DNA of 64,000 nucleotides, from assembly GCA_038527485.1 (NCBI GenBank), contig JBCBFT010000008.1, positions 44,379 to 108,378 of the forward strand, given 5' to 3'. Every line of letters starts with the position of its first letter. The stretch's first letter is position 1. Under the pieces are notes generated by a model, which saw nothing but the letters and a program-made list of their open reading frames with translations, had not been told where the DNA came from and did no database searches. A program made the position numbers and the translations under genes. Below are positions 35,979 to 44,337 of the stretch, in pieces. The stretch comes from JALEFZ01 sp038527485 (GTDB lineage Bacteria; Bacteroidota; Bacteroidia; J057).

Positions 35979-36010
35979 CAGGAAATATGTTTCCTGCTTC
36001 ATTTTTTATG
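35979..36010 (+). terminator. Orphan terminator-like hairpin
   Basis: A perfect 8-bp stem (35979-35986 with 35991-35998) and a 4-base loop, followed by TTCATTTTTTAT on the plus strand. No plus-strand gene lies upstream, so it may end an antisense or small RNA, or stop read-through towards mutS. Confidence 0.5.
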
Positions 36011-36092
36011 GATCAAGGAACCTATGAATCAGTGTTCATACTACGATGTCAAGTTTCATGTAACCCGTAGACCCGAAATCTGGTACGCTTTG

Positions 36093-36192
36093 NNNNNNNN
36101 NNNNNNNNNNNNNNNNNNNNNNNNNNNNNNNNNNNNNNNNNNNNNNNNNNNNNNNNNNNNNNNNNNNNNNNNNNNNNNNNNNNNNNNNNNNN
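36093..36192. other. Assembly gap (100 N)
   Basis: Exactly 100 N, the conventional length for a gap of unknown size. It directly abuts a heptamer tandem array, which probably caused the break. Confidence 0.99.
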
Positions 36193-36276
36193 AACAATGA
36201 ACAATGAACAATGAACAATGAACAATGAACAATGAACAATGAACAATGAACAATGAACAATGAACAATGAACAATG
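36193..36276. repeat. Heptamer tandem repeat, at least 12 perfect copies
   Basis: AACAATG is repeated 12 times without a mismatch from the edge of the assembly gap, so the true array is longer. It ends 126 bases before the mutS GTG start. All frames through it are open and give spurious repeat peptides. Confidence 0.97.
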
Positions 36277-36390
36277 TGGATATCGCACTTCGTGATCCTC
36301 ACATATTTGCGTAGTTTTATATTTCATCAAAAATGGTTGAATCAAGAGGCTTTAACCTTTATATCTTTAAGGTTGGACTTCTTAATGATA

Positions 36391-36397
36391 AAGGAGG
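36391..36397 (+). promoter_or_regulatory. Strong Shine-Dalgarno site that decides the mutS start
   Basis: AAGGAGG lies 5 bases before GTG 36403. Such strong sites are unusual in Bacteroidota, and it supports GTG 36403 over ATG 36385, which lies upstream of it. Confidence 0.7.
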
Positions 36398-36402
36398 ATT
36401 AC

Positions 36403-39057
36403 GTGGCGCGTCCTAGAAAAAACGGTTCAAAAAGCACAAAGAAGAAGAAGGAAACTCCCTTAATGAAGCAGTACTATGCCATCAAAGCAAAGTATCCTGG
36501 CACAGTATTGCTTTTCCGCGTGGGGGATTTTTATGAGACATTTGGGGAAGATGCCATCGAGGTATCTAAGATCCTGGGGATCATCCTGACCCACCGCAAC
36601 AACGGCTCGGCCGATACAGAACTGGCGGGTTTTCCCCATCATGCACTTGATACCTATCTTCCTAAGCTCGTCCGTGCGGGTAAGCGGGTGGCTGTCTGCG
36701 ACCAACTCGAAGATCCCAAGCAAGCCAAAGGCATCGTCAAGCGGGGCGTTACCGAACTCGTAACCCCAGGTGTTACCTTCAACGACAAGGTACTCGAAGC
36801 CAATAAACACAACTACCTCGCGTCCGTATATCTGCCCTCCGAAAAAGAAATTGGTGTCGCGTTCCTGGAAGTATCTACAGGAGATTTTTTCTGCTTTTCA
36901 GGTTCTATTGCCCATGCAGAAAAGGTTTTATTGACCCTTCAGCCCTCGGAAGTCCTGGTCCCTCGCCAGTCCATGCGGAAGTTTACGGAGCTATTTGGAG
37001 AAAAATTTTACCTCTCTCGTGTAGATGAATGGGTCTTCCAAGAAGATTATGCCCGTGAGAAACTACTGGATCAGTTCCAGACGACTTCCTTAAAAGGCTT
37101 TGGAGTCGAAGGCAATACCAAAGCTTGTATTGCAGCAGGCGCCATCTTGCACTACCTCAATGAGAACCAACACAAAAATCTTGGACATATCGACCGAATT
37201 TATCCCTTTGATGATTCGGGTTTTGTCTGGCTGGATCAATTTACGGTGCGCAACCTAGAACTGCTACATCCTTTGCATGGCGATGGAACAGCCCTTGTGG
37301 ATGTATTGGATCATACGCTGACACATATGGGAAGCCGTATGCTGCGCCGCGCAGTATTGCTTCCGCTCAAGGACCTGCAAGCTGTGCAGGAGCGGCTGGA
37401 TGTCGTCGAGACATTTGTGAATGAGCGTACGCATACGCCCCAGCTTTCAGATCTTTTTAAGCGGATGGGGGATCTAGAACGACTGGCTTCCAAAGTCGCG
37501 ACTGGACGCATCAGTCCCAAAGAGGCCTGTGTTTTGCGTGAATCATTGCGATTACTTGGGCCCATTTCTGAGTTGTTACAGTCCTTTGATTCGGAGGTGC
37601 TCCAGAAAAAAGCGCTACAGTTTGCTGACCCCACCGCTGCGCTAGAGATTCTACAAAAATACCTACTAGACGAAGTAAGTGCTGCCATCAGCGATGGAGG
37701 GGTGATTCGAGACGGAGTTTCTGAGGAGCTGGATGAGTTGCGAAATATCAAGTCCAACTCAAACGAACTGCTTCTCAATATGCAGCGCCGAGAAATCAAT
37801 CGGACAGGTATTTCCTCTCTTAAAATCGGTTTCAATAAGATCTTCGGGTATTATCTCGAAGTGACCAATTCTCATAAAGATAAAGTACCTGAAGAGTGGA
37901 TTCGTAAGCAGACCTTGACCAATGCGGAGCGATACATCACAGAAGAATTGAAGGAATATGAGGTGAAGATCCTCAATGCGGAGGAAAAGATCCTGGGCAT
38001 CGAAGCGGATATTTACCGTCACTTTATTTCGCTTTTACAGAATCATCTGGTCACCTTCCAGCAGAATGCACGCTTGATCGCCGAGTTGGACATGCTGCTG
38101 AGCTTCGCTCGCGTGTCGATGAAGCGTCAGTACCAGAAACCCATTATCACGCAAGACGATCAGATTGAGATCAAGCAAGGGCGCCACCCCGTGATCGAGA
38201 CGACGCTGGCACCTGGTGTGCCTTATGTCCCCAACGATGTCATGCTCGACAACGAGACTCAGCAGATAGTCATCATCACAGGTCCCAACATGGCGGGTAA
38301 GTCTGCTTTGCTTCGTCAGACCGCCTTGATTGTATTGATGGCGCAGATGGGATGCTATGTGCCTGCGGAGGCAGCAACGATAGGATTGGTCGACAAGATC
38401 TTTACACGTGTAGGCGCTTCGGATAACATCTCCTCAGGCGAATCGACCTTCATGGTGGAGATGAATGAGACGGCACAGATCGCCAATAATGCTACGCATA
38501 AGTCGCTCATTCTCTTGGATGAGATCGGCCGTGGGACGAGCACCTATGATGGGGTATCTATTGCATGGGCCTTGGTAGAGTACCTACATGAGACACCTCA
38601 GGTCCGAGCCAAGACGCTCTTCGCGACGCACTACCACGAGCTCAACGAGCTGGAAAATCGCTTGGACCGCGTCAAAAATTATAATGTCTCGGTAAAGGAG
38701 ATAGATGGGCGTATTTTGTTCCTACGAACCCTCAAGCCTGGAGGCTCCAATCACTCTTTTGGGATCAATGTAGCTGAGATGGCAGGTATGCCCAAGGATC
38801 TCGTCAAGCGTGCGCAATCCCTGCTCCGACACTTTGAGCAAAACCGCGTCTCGGACCAAAAAGCAGCTCAATCGGTAAAGTTCTCCAAGAAACCGACGAT
38901 GCAACTGAATATGTTTGAGTTGAAGGATGCGGATACACTCAAGATCCGTCAGATTTTGGCAGGGGTCGATGTAGACCGGATGACCCCCATTGAAGCTTTG
39001 CTGAAACTGCAGGAGATCAAGCAGGTATTGATGTTGGAAGAAGAGGTAAAGCAGTAG
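36403..39057 (+). CDS. mutS: DNA mismatch repair protein MutS
   Basis: About 884 residues from GTG 36403. The mismatch-sensing motif GDFYETF is at 41-47 (Phe43 and Glu45 of the F-x-E signature), the Walker A GPNMAGKS lies near 626-634, followed by the ASDNISSGESTFMVEM signature, LILLDEIGRGTSTYDG (Walker B) and FATHYHEL. It recognises mismatches and short loops and recruits MutL. Start: a GTG with an excellent Shine-Dalgarno sequence; the alternative ATG at 36385 adds six residues. A heptamer array lies just upstream. It ends in a strong terminator. Confidence 0.95.
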   Translation: MARPRKNGSKSTKKKKETPLMKQYYAIKAKYPGTVLLFRVGDFYETFGEDAIEVSKILGIILTHRNNGSADTELAGFPHHALDTYLPKLVRAGKRVAVCDQLEDPKQAKGIVKRGVTELVTPGVTFNDKVLEANKHNYLASVYLPSEKEIGVAFLEVSTGDFFCFSGSIAHAEKVLLTLQPSEVLVPRQSMRKFTELFGEKFYLSRVDEWVFQEDYAREKLLDQFQTTSLKGFGVEGNTKACIAAGAILHYLNENQHKNLGHIDRIYPFDDSGFVWLDQFTVRNLELLHPLHGDGTALVDVLDHTLTHMGSRMLRRAVLLPLKDLQAVQERLDVVETFVNERTHTPQLSDLFKRMGDLERLASKVATGRISPKEACVLRESLRLLGPISELLQSFDSEVLQKKALQFADPTAALEILQKYLLDEVSAAISDGGVIRDGVSEELDELRNIKSNSNELLLNMQRREINRTGISSLKIGFNKIFGYYLEVTNSHKDKVPEEWIRKQTLTNAERYITEELKEYEVKILNAEEKILGIEADIYRHFISLLQNHLVTFQQNARLIAELDMLLSFARVSMKRQYQKPIITQDDQIEIKQGRHPVIETTLAPGVPYVPNDVMLDNETQQIVIITGPNMAGKSALLRQTALIVLMAQMGCYVPAEAATIGLVDKIFTRVGASDNISSGESTFMVEMNETAQIANNATHKSLILLDEIGRGTSTYDGVSIAWALVEYLHETPQVRAKTLFATHYHELNELENRLDRVKNYNVSVKEIDGRILFLRTLKPGGSNHSFGINVAEMAGMPKDLVKRAQSLLRHFEQNRVSDQKAAQSVKFSKKPTMQLNMFELKDADTLKIRQILAGVDVDRMTPIEALLKLQEIKQVLMLEEEVKQ

Positions 39058-39126
39058 CGAAAATCGCTGAAGACAGCATATTAGGCATATTTAGATCATG
39101 GCCTACATATATCATACAGTAAAATC

Positions 39127-39165
39127 AAAGAGGCTTCCTCGGTGAAGGGAGCCTCTTTCATTTTG
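39127..39165 (+). terminator. Terminator of mutS
   Basis: A 13-bp stem with one G-U pair (39127-39139 with 39146-39158), then CATTTTG. It lies between convergent mutS and the methyltransferase gene. Confidence 0.8.
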
Positions 39166-39189
39166 CTGCCTGACAAGACAATGAAACCT

Positions 39190-39999
39190 TTACATCAAAG
39201 GCAAACCAGGATTTTTCTTCTCTGCTACCAGGAAGAGATAGTCCCCTTGGTCATTGTCATACTTGGCTTGTACTTTTTCGAATTCTCCTGAATCGATGTC
39301 TGCACGAAGTTTTTCGAGTCCTTTTTCTACATCATTGGGGTTGTGGTGGGTACCAAATACGAAGATACCCGAACGGAATCCCTGTTCGAAGTAGAGTTCA
39401 GGACGGTGCTTACCTGAGTAAAGGAAAAGATCTGTCAGCTCTTCGGATACGAAGTACTTGTCAACGGATTTGAGCTGCCAACCCGTTGCGTCGAGTGTTG
39501 CTTGGAGACTGGGGTACCCTGGCATGAGATTCATGTAGTGTTGCATGATCTCTGGAAAGTACTCATTGAGCCAGTATCGCTTCATCTGGTGTGGCATCGC
39601 GGTGAAAATCACCAATCGGCCATTGTCTTTTACCACGCGGCTGATCTCACGAAAACCTTTGATCAAGCTCTCCCACAAGTGAATCGTCAGTGTGGTAATT
39701 GCTCCATCAAATGCCCGATCCTCAAAAGGCAATGCCTCCGCGCGTCCAGACTTCCAGTCGAGGTTTTCGTACTTTTTGCTGGCTAGGCGAATCATTTCTT
39801 CTGAAGGATCTATGCCCATGATGTCTACGCCCTGGGCATGGAGGGCTGCGGTATAGTTTCCTGTTCCACTCCCGACGTCGACAAAGCGAGCATCTGGGTT
39901 AGGCGCAAGGTGCGTGAGAAGACGCTGGGTCAGATCGGGGTCTGCGGTCCGCGTACGGTCGTAACCTTCACCAATCTGATCGTAATAAGTCGGATTCAT
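39190..39999 (-). CDS. Class I SAM-dependent methyltransferase
   Basis: 269 residues from ATG 39999 (a start six codons upstream is possible). Motif I is FVDVGSGTGNYTAAL, motif II MGIDPSEEMI, then AEALPFEDRAFDGAITTLTIHLW, the Methyltransf_11 pattern of UbiE/BioC relatives. The small-molecule substrate is not known. Single gene on the minus strand, upstream of nothing obviously related. Confidence 0.87.
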   Translation of the reverse strand: MNPTYYDQIGEGYDRTRTADPDLTQRLLTHLAPNPDARFVDVGSGTGNYTAALHAQGVDIMGIDPSEEMIRLASKKYENLDWKSGRAEALPFEDRAFDGAITTLTIHLWESLIKGFREISRVVKDNGRLVIFTAMPHQMKRYWLNEYFPEIMQHYMNLMPGYPSLQATLDATGWQLKSVDKYFVSEELTDLFLYSGKHRPELYFEQGFRSGIFVFGTHHNPNDVEKGLEKLRADIDSGEFEKVQAKYDNDQGDYLFLVAEKKNPGLPLM

Positions 40000-40123
40000 T
40001 ACAAATGCGTGATGCAATTGGCGCGTACTTTAAGATTTTTAAAATGTTCCATGCGTCGCGAACATGGCTAACACAATGCGAACATACGGAATATCTTTAC
40101 CATTTTTAAACGCATCCGTACCA

Positions 40124-40501
40124 TTAACGTTCAATTTTTAGCATACGAACGGCCAAAATTTCATCATTCCTTAATATACGTAGACAATAGTCCCCCTGTC
40201 TCATCTCATACAGGTAGATAGGAACTCGCTGATCCCCAGGAGAAACCCTTAAAAATATTTCTCGATACACTCTAAATCCTGACATCCAGGGATGAATCAA
40301 AATCTGAAGATCGACAGTATCCGCAGTGATGACTGATAGATACGTCAGATCTTCAGCGGTGTTAGGAACCAAACCCCCTATGGCTAATCGAGGAATGTCA
40401 TGTGCTTTTGAAGCCAAACTTCTTGTCCGGATCTCCTGACTGAGAAGAGGCGTACAGACCATGTAAATTCCTAGAATGAAAAGCCGATGTTTCCCTTTCA
40501 T
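40124..40501 (-). CDS. Small secreted protein with sorting-domain-like C-terminus
   Basis: 125 residues from ATG 40501, which opens a Sec signal peptide (HRLFILGIYMVCTPLLSQ). The frame stays open 86 codons upstream into the divergent protease gene, but that part looks non-coding. The mature part is all beta; its end (YLYEMRQGDYCLRILRND, then AVRMLKIER) resembles the last strands of T9SS type A sorting domains. It might be a stand-alone beta-sandwich. Function unknown. Confidence 0.6.
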   Translation of the reverse strand: MKGKHRLFILGIYMVCTPLLSQEIRTRSLASKAHDIPRLAIGGLVPNTAEDLTYLSVITADTVDLQILIHPWMSGFRVYREIFLRVSPGDQRVPIYLYEMRQGDYCLRILRNDEILAVRMLKIER

Positions 40502-40714
40502 GGTTGGGTGTAAATGATAATGGAGATTTTCTGAAGTTATAGCAGAGACTTCTAGTCCCAAAGGAAGACTTAAGAAGGAATCCACACCATGATATAGCGT
40601 AAGGTTACTTTTTCCTAAGGGTAAGAGATTCAGAGTCAGTGTATGTTTTTGGAAAAATAATGGATATTTCCACATCGTCACGACTTGGACTTTTGTCGTG
40701 TTATAAAGGAAAAA

Positions 40715-41719
40715 ATGTATACGCTCATCCATTCGGAAAGTACACCCACACGAGGACAAGCTGAGTCGCCCAAAGATGCTGCGCTCTTGGATGCCTACTC
40801 ACAAGCAGTAGTCGGTGCTACGCAAGTGGTCAGTCCCAGTGTCGTTCAGATTGAGGTCAAATCTGCGCAAGGTCCTCAAAGAGGAAGGCCCACACAAGAA
40901 GGGAATGGCTCTGGATTTATTGTGACGCCCGATGGCCTGATTGTGACCAACAGCCATGTGGTCCAGGGAGCTCAGGAGATGTTTGTGACCTTGCCAGAAG
41001 GGGATCGATATGTTGCGCATCTTGTGGGAGACGATCCTGCGACGGACCTAGCAGTACTGAAAATCTCGGAAAGCCAACTCCCGTTTTTACGATTTGCTTC
41101 GCAGCCCGTGCAAGTAGGACAATTGGCCATTGCCTTAGGCAATCCCTATGGTTTCTCTTATACCGTCACAGCAGGTGTCGTGAGCGCTTTGGGAAGAACA
41201 CTTCGATCGCAGACTGGCCGTCTCATCGATGACATCCTGCAAACAGATGCAGCCCTCAATCCAGGGAACTCGGGTGGACCTTTGGTAGATAGCAGCGGAC
41301 GCGTGATTGGGGTCAATACAGCGATCATTATGTCTGCACAAGGGATTTGCTTTGCGATAGGAGCAGGAACGGCAGGCTATATCGTCAGCAAATTGATCAG
41401 CCAAGGAAAGATCAGAAGAGGGTTTTTGGGTATTTCAGGACAAAATGTTCCACTTCCAATTCGTACACGCAATGTATTAGATCTTGAGACGCAGACAGGT
41501 ATTTTGGTACAGTCTGTAGAACGAAATGCATCCGCCCAAAATGAAAGTATTCGCACTGGAGATGTAATTATTCGGTTTGGAGGGAAAGCTGTGGATGGAA
41601 TCGATGCGCTACACAAAATCTTGGATGAGGTGAGTATAGGGAAGTCTTTTGAGGTCACACTTATTCGTAAAGGGAAGTTGAAAAAGGTGTACGTCATGCC
41701 AGGAGAGTTGCCGGACTGA
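40715..41719 (+). CDS. S1C serine protease of the Deg/HtrA type, no signal peptide
   Basis: 334 residues from ATG 40715, chosen because AAAGGA precedes it and the family-like sequence starts soon after. The trypsin-like triad is His81 (TNSHVV), Asp111 (TDLAVL) and Ser186 (NPGNSGGPL). One PDZ domain follows (about 235-330, GILVQSVERNASAQ, FGGKAVDGIDALHKIL). No hydrophobic N-terminus is seen, so it may stay in the cytoplasm, unusual for a Deg protease. A transcript start between 40502 and 40714 is shared with a divergent small gene. Confidence 0.88.
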   Translation: MYTLIHSESTPTRGQAESPKDAALLDAYSQAVVGATQVVSPSVVQIEVKSAQGPQRGRPTQEGNGSGFIVTPDGLIVTNSHVVQGAQEMFVTLPEGDRYVAHLVGDDPATDLAVLKISESQLPFLRFASQPVQVGQLAIALGNPYGFSYTVTAGVVSALGRTLRSQTGRLIDDILQTDAALNPGNSGGPLVDSSGRVIGVNTAIIMSAQGICFAIGAGTAGYIVSKLISQGKIRRGFLGISGQNVPLPIRTRNVLDLETQTGILVQSVERNASAQNESIRTGDVIIRFGGKAVDGIDALHKILDEVSIGKSFEVTLIRKGKLKKVYVMPGELPD

Positions 41720-41786
41720 GGAAGATTCTTTTTTCCTACATCTAGGTGATCAAAACAATTTCTTCTATCCTTGACTTTCTTGATTG

Positions 41787-42434
41787 ATGAATCTGGATCA
41801 AAATTTCACGGAGGCCTATTTAGCAGATCAGTTGTCGCATTTTTTATTCTCTACAGGCTATGAAGTCATAGAGGGAAAAAAACAATTGCGGAAAGTGCGT
41901 CATGCGGGATTTCAGAATGTGATTTATTCAGTCTCTGCATACACAGATAGTATTTGGATCGAGTTTCACTTGGGAATTCGCATAGATGCAATCGAGCAAA
42001 TGGCAGGAAAGTTTACTCGTACGCTACCTGGTTGGCGGGCTGATGCACATACCATTGTAGTCTCTGAAGGAAAGCTCAGGGGAGAAGCCTATATGAGGCG
42101 TACGGCTGAAAATGTACAGGACTTAGACAGGATTGTAGACGAATTTCATGATTTTTGGGAAGATAAGGGGAGCCAATTTCTAGATACACATGCGAGTGTT
42201 CGGGGAGCGGATATCTTACTCAATACACAGCCCCAACAGAAAAGTATTTATCTACCCAATCAAGCACATAGATACATCAAAGGCATCACGGCAGCCAAAC
42301 TAGCCCAAAATTCACACTTTAAGGATCTTGCACAGATGTATTTGCTGGCGTTTGACGAGTTGCCCAATGGACATCTATGGGTAGAAGAATACAGGAAACT
42401 AGTAGCTTACCTTTCTAATTTATCTTTGAATTAG
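41787..42434 (+). CDS. Hypothetical protein
   Basis: 215 residues from ATG 41787 (a TTG one codon earlier is less likely). No family is recognised with confidence. The N-terminal half alternates helix and strands (FLFSTGYEVIEGKKQLRKV, then WIEFHLGIRIDAIEQM), a pattern loosely like DUF4304. The C-terminal part is helical (YIKGITAAKLAQNSHFKDLA). No signal peptide. It follows the Deg-like protease by 67 bases on the same strand and may be in its operon. Confidence 0.65.
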   Translation: MNLDQNFTEAYLADQLSHFLFSTGYEVIEGKKQLRKVRHAGFQNVIYSVSAYTDSIWIEFHLGIRIDAIEQMAGKFTRTLPGWRADAHTIVVSEGKLRGEAYMRRTAENVQDLDRIVDEFHDFWEDKGSQFLDTHASVRGADILLNTQPQQKSIYLPNQAHRYIKGITAAKLAQNSHFKDLAQMYLLAFDELPNGHLWVEEYRKLVAYLSNLSLN

Positions 42435-42700
42435 GGAAGGTGACAGCAAGTAATAAGGGATGAGTGAAGGCTATTCTTGTGATTTATTTCATGGGTAGTC
42501 GGCAGGGGCAAAGGAATTCAAAAAAATATATCTAAATCATTTCTTTTTCCAACTAAATCCGAGAAATTAGTGTAAGCAGGTGTTTGGACCTGTCAGCCTG
42601 TATATTTCTACATATAAATATTCTTCCCACACACTGCCTATGCACAAAAAGCATCTGAAGCTTCGTACACGCACCTATAGTCCAGGAGACTGGAAATATC

Positions 42701-43465
42701 TCAACTATCCACCGACATACGCTTCAGGAATTCAGACTTTCGGCGGGCCGACACGTCAAGTACTGTCCCGTCGTTTAGTTCGACGTAGCCGCCACGGCCT
42801 CGCGTATAATTCTTCAGATAGCTCAGATTGATCAGATGTGATTGGTGGATACGGAAAAAATTGTGGTCTGAAAGCATCTCATCATACTCTTTGATGGTAC
42901 GAGAAACCAAGATCTTACGCCCGTCCATTAGGAAAATAAAGGTATAGTTTCGGTCCGATTCACAACGGATGATGTCCTCAGGATTGACGACTGTGAAGCC
43001 ATTGGAGGTAGGCAGGACGATGCGTTTCAGGGGCTGCTGAAGGTTCTTCAGGTTTTGAATCAAGGCGTCCAGTTTGGCTGACTGATCTTCCCCCGTTCCG
43101 TTTGTCTTTTTCTCTTTCACACGGTTGACAGCCGCCTCTAGCTCGTCGATATCTACAGGTTTTAACAGATAATCTGTAGCAGAGAATTTGAATGCCTTCG
43201 TCGCATACTGATCATATGCTGTGGTAAATATGACGTCAAAGTTTTTCTCCTCTGTTTTCTCCAATACCTGAAATCCATCTCCATCAGGCAACTCTATATC
43301 CAAGAAAACTAAGTCAGGTTTATGTGTTTTGATAGCAGCTAAACCTTCAGACACAGAGCCTGCAATGGCGATTACGGCTACACCTTCACAGTAATCTTGA
43401 ATCAACCCCTGGAGTAGTTCCTGGCTATTTTTCTCGTCTTCGATTATAAGGGCTTTGATCGTCAT
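42701..43465 (-). CDS. LytTR-family response regulator
   Basis: 254 residues. Receiver domain (1-125) with the acidic pair ED at 9-10 and phosphoacceptor Asp56 in VFLDIELPDG; conserved Thr and Lys follow (IFTTAYD, LLKPVD). The C-terminal LytTR DNA-binding domain (about 150-250) shows NPEDIIRCESDRNYTFI, FFRIHQSHLINLSYLKNY and VSARRKSEFL. No LytS/7TMR-type sensor kinase is adjacent; the TPR kinase 5.6 kb away is a possible partner. Such regulators in Bacteroidota usually bind direct repeats. Confidence 0.92.
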   Translation of the reverse strand: MTIKALIIEDEKNSQELLQGLIQDYCEGVAVIAIAGSVSEGLAAIKTHKPDLVFLDIELPDGDGFQVLEKTEEKNFDVIFTTAYDQYATKAFKFSATDYLLKPVDIDELEAAVNRVKEKKTNGTGEDQSAKLDALIQNLKNLQQPLKRIVLPTSNGFTVVNPEDIIRCESDRNYTFIFLMDGRKILVSRTIKEYDEMLSDHNFFRIHQSHLINLSYLKNYTRGRGGYVELNDGTVLDVSARRKSEFLKRMSVDS

Positions 43466-43728
43466 ATAGTAGATGTCCGGTTTGTTGATTTGAATTTATG
43501 TGTTCAGGAGTGTATATGGAGTTTTTATAAGAAATGGAGCCTTGCATCTCGTAGAATTCCATACAAAGGTCCGCATAGTGAATAAAGCTTAAATGAATGC
43601 AGGTCTTCATCGAAGGCCATCCATAGGAGTCCGTCTTTTTCATGTGCAGCTTGAAACAGCAACTTAGGACTTTTTTATGAAAAAGATCAGATGAAAGACG
43701 GCATAAGCATAGGATAAGTTGTATCTCA

Positions 43729-44079
43729 TCAGGATTTTACCTGATCTTTGAGGGCTTTTTCTACTTGGGCATATAGTTCTGCTGCTTCTTGATGGATAAA
43801 AGCCCAAATCTGCTCGTAATCTATCAGCCGATAGTCACGGTTGACTTCTTCTCTTTGTTTGGTGAGCTTTTCCCAATTGATTTGATTGAGTTCTTGTAGA
43901 TCGGTACTGTCCATTTGGCTGATGATGGCACCGATGACATCTATACTTCGTGTGACCGCTCTCAGGAGAATGGAATCATTGCGAAACTCTTGCCAAGTGA
44001 TTTTCTGGATAATCAATGAGGTGAGAAATTCGCTTTCTTCCAGGATCAGACGCAAGTCTTCTACTAAGCTTTTGGACAT
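43729..44079 (-). CDS. HepT-like (DUF86) protein with altered active site
   Basis: 116 residues, all helical, with the DUF86 pattern: DLRLILEESEFLTSLI, then RAVTRSIDVIGAI, and the end YRLIDYEQIWAF. HepT nucleases of type VII toxin-antitoxin systems carry R-x4-H-x-Y; here the matching segment reads REEVNRDY, so His is replaced by Arg81 while Arg76 and Tyr83 remain. No MntA nucleotidyltransferase is next to it. It is probably a decayed or repurposed HepT. Confidence 0.75.
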   Translation of the reverse strand: MSKSLVEDLRLILEESEFLTSLIIQKITWQEFRNDSILLRAVTRSIDVIGAIISQMDSTDLQELNQINWEKLTKQREEVNRDYRLIDYEQIWAFIHQEAAELYAQVEKALKDQVKS

Positions 44080-44337
44080 ATATTTATGGTTTTTAGAAAT
44101 TTACAAAAAGCTTACGATTGGAGCTACAAACTTGCACATATTCCTCTCACCCAAGCGCAAGCTTCGTGGCTTTCAAAGCCTTTTGGTTTGCACCCGTACC
44201 AGGAGACATCGGGCGAGCCAAAAGAGATCGGCCCAGCCTGTATGAAATTTTGACCCAAAAACATCTGTCCGCCGACTCTCGTCTTGGGCGTAGCGGACTT
44301 GCTTCTCAATTTTTGACCTCTTTATATATTGTCTTAC
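44080..44337. other. Intergenic region of unusual composition
   Basis: More GC-rich than other spacers, with small stems such as ggcttt-c-aaagcc near 44168-44180 and tccgc/gcgga at 44269-44298. A 61-codon minus-strand frame exists but is rich in Cys, Gly and Trp and does not look coding. It may hold a structured RNA or a dispersed repeat. Confidence 0.35.

Larger units (their letters stand above)
35919..36402. other. Intergenic region with hairpin, assembly gap and heptamer repeat
   Basis: Between the divergent GT39 and mutS genes. It holds an orphan terminator-like hairpin, the 100-N gap and the heptamer array. A weak hairpin (aacctt/aaggtt, 36354-36374) lies 17 bases before the mutS Shine-Dalgarno sequence. 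No gene is supported. Confidence 0.7.

Noticed and set aside
36193..36276. CRISPR array
   Set aside because: The heptamers are directly contiguous with no spacers and there are no cas genes in the window.
36036..36345. Minus-strand open frames with HCSLFIV repeats
   Set aside because: They are translations of the heptamer array and the N gap. A 7-base repeat without a stop is open in all frames, so length is no evidence of coding.
40502..40759. N-terminal extension of the small secreted protein
   Set aside because: It would overlap the divergent protease gene and bury a good signal peptide in the middle of the protein.
42580..42831. 83-codon plus-strand frame overlapping the end of the LytTR regulator gene
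   Set aside because: Half of it is antisense to a well-supported gene. The short part in the spacer is protein-like (LRTRTYSPGDWKYLNY) but not enough to accept.
44124..44309. 61-codon minus-strand frame
   Set aside because: Rich in Cys, Gly and Trp with no family pattern; it lies in a spacer with stem-forming sequence.
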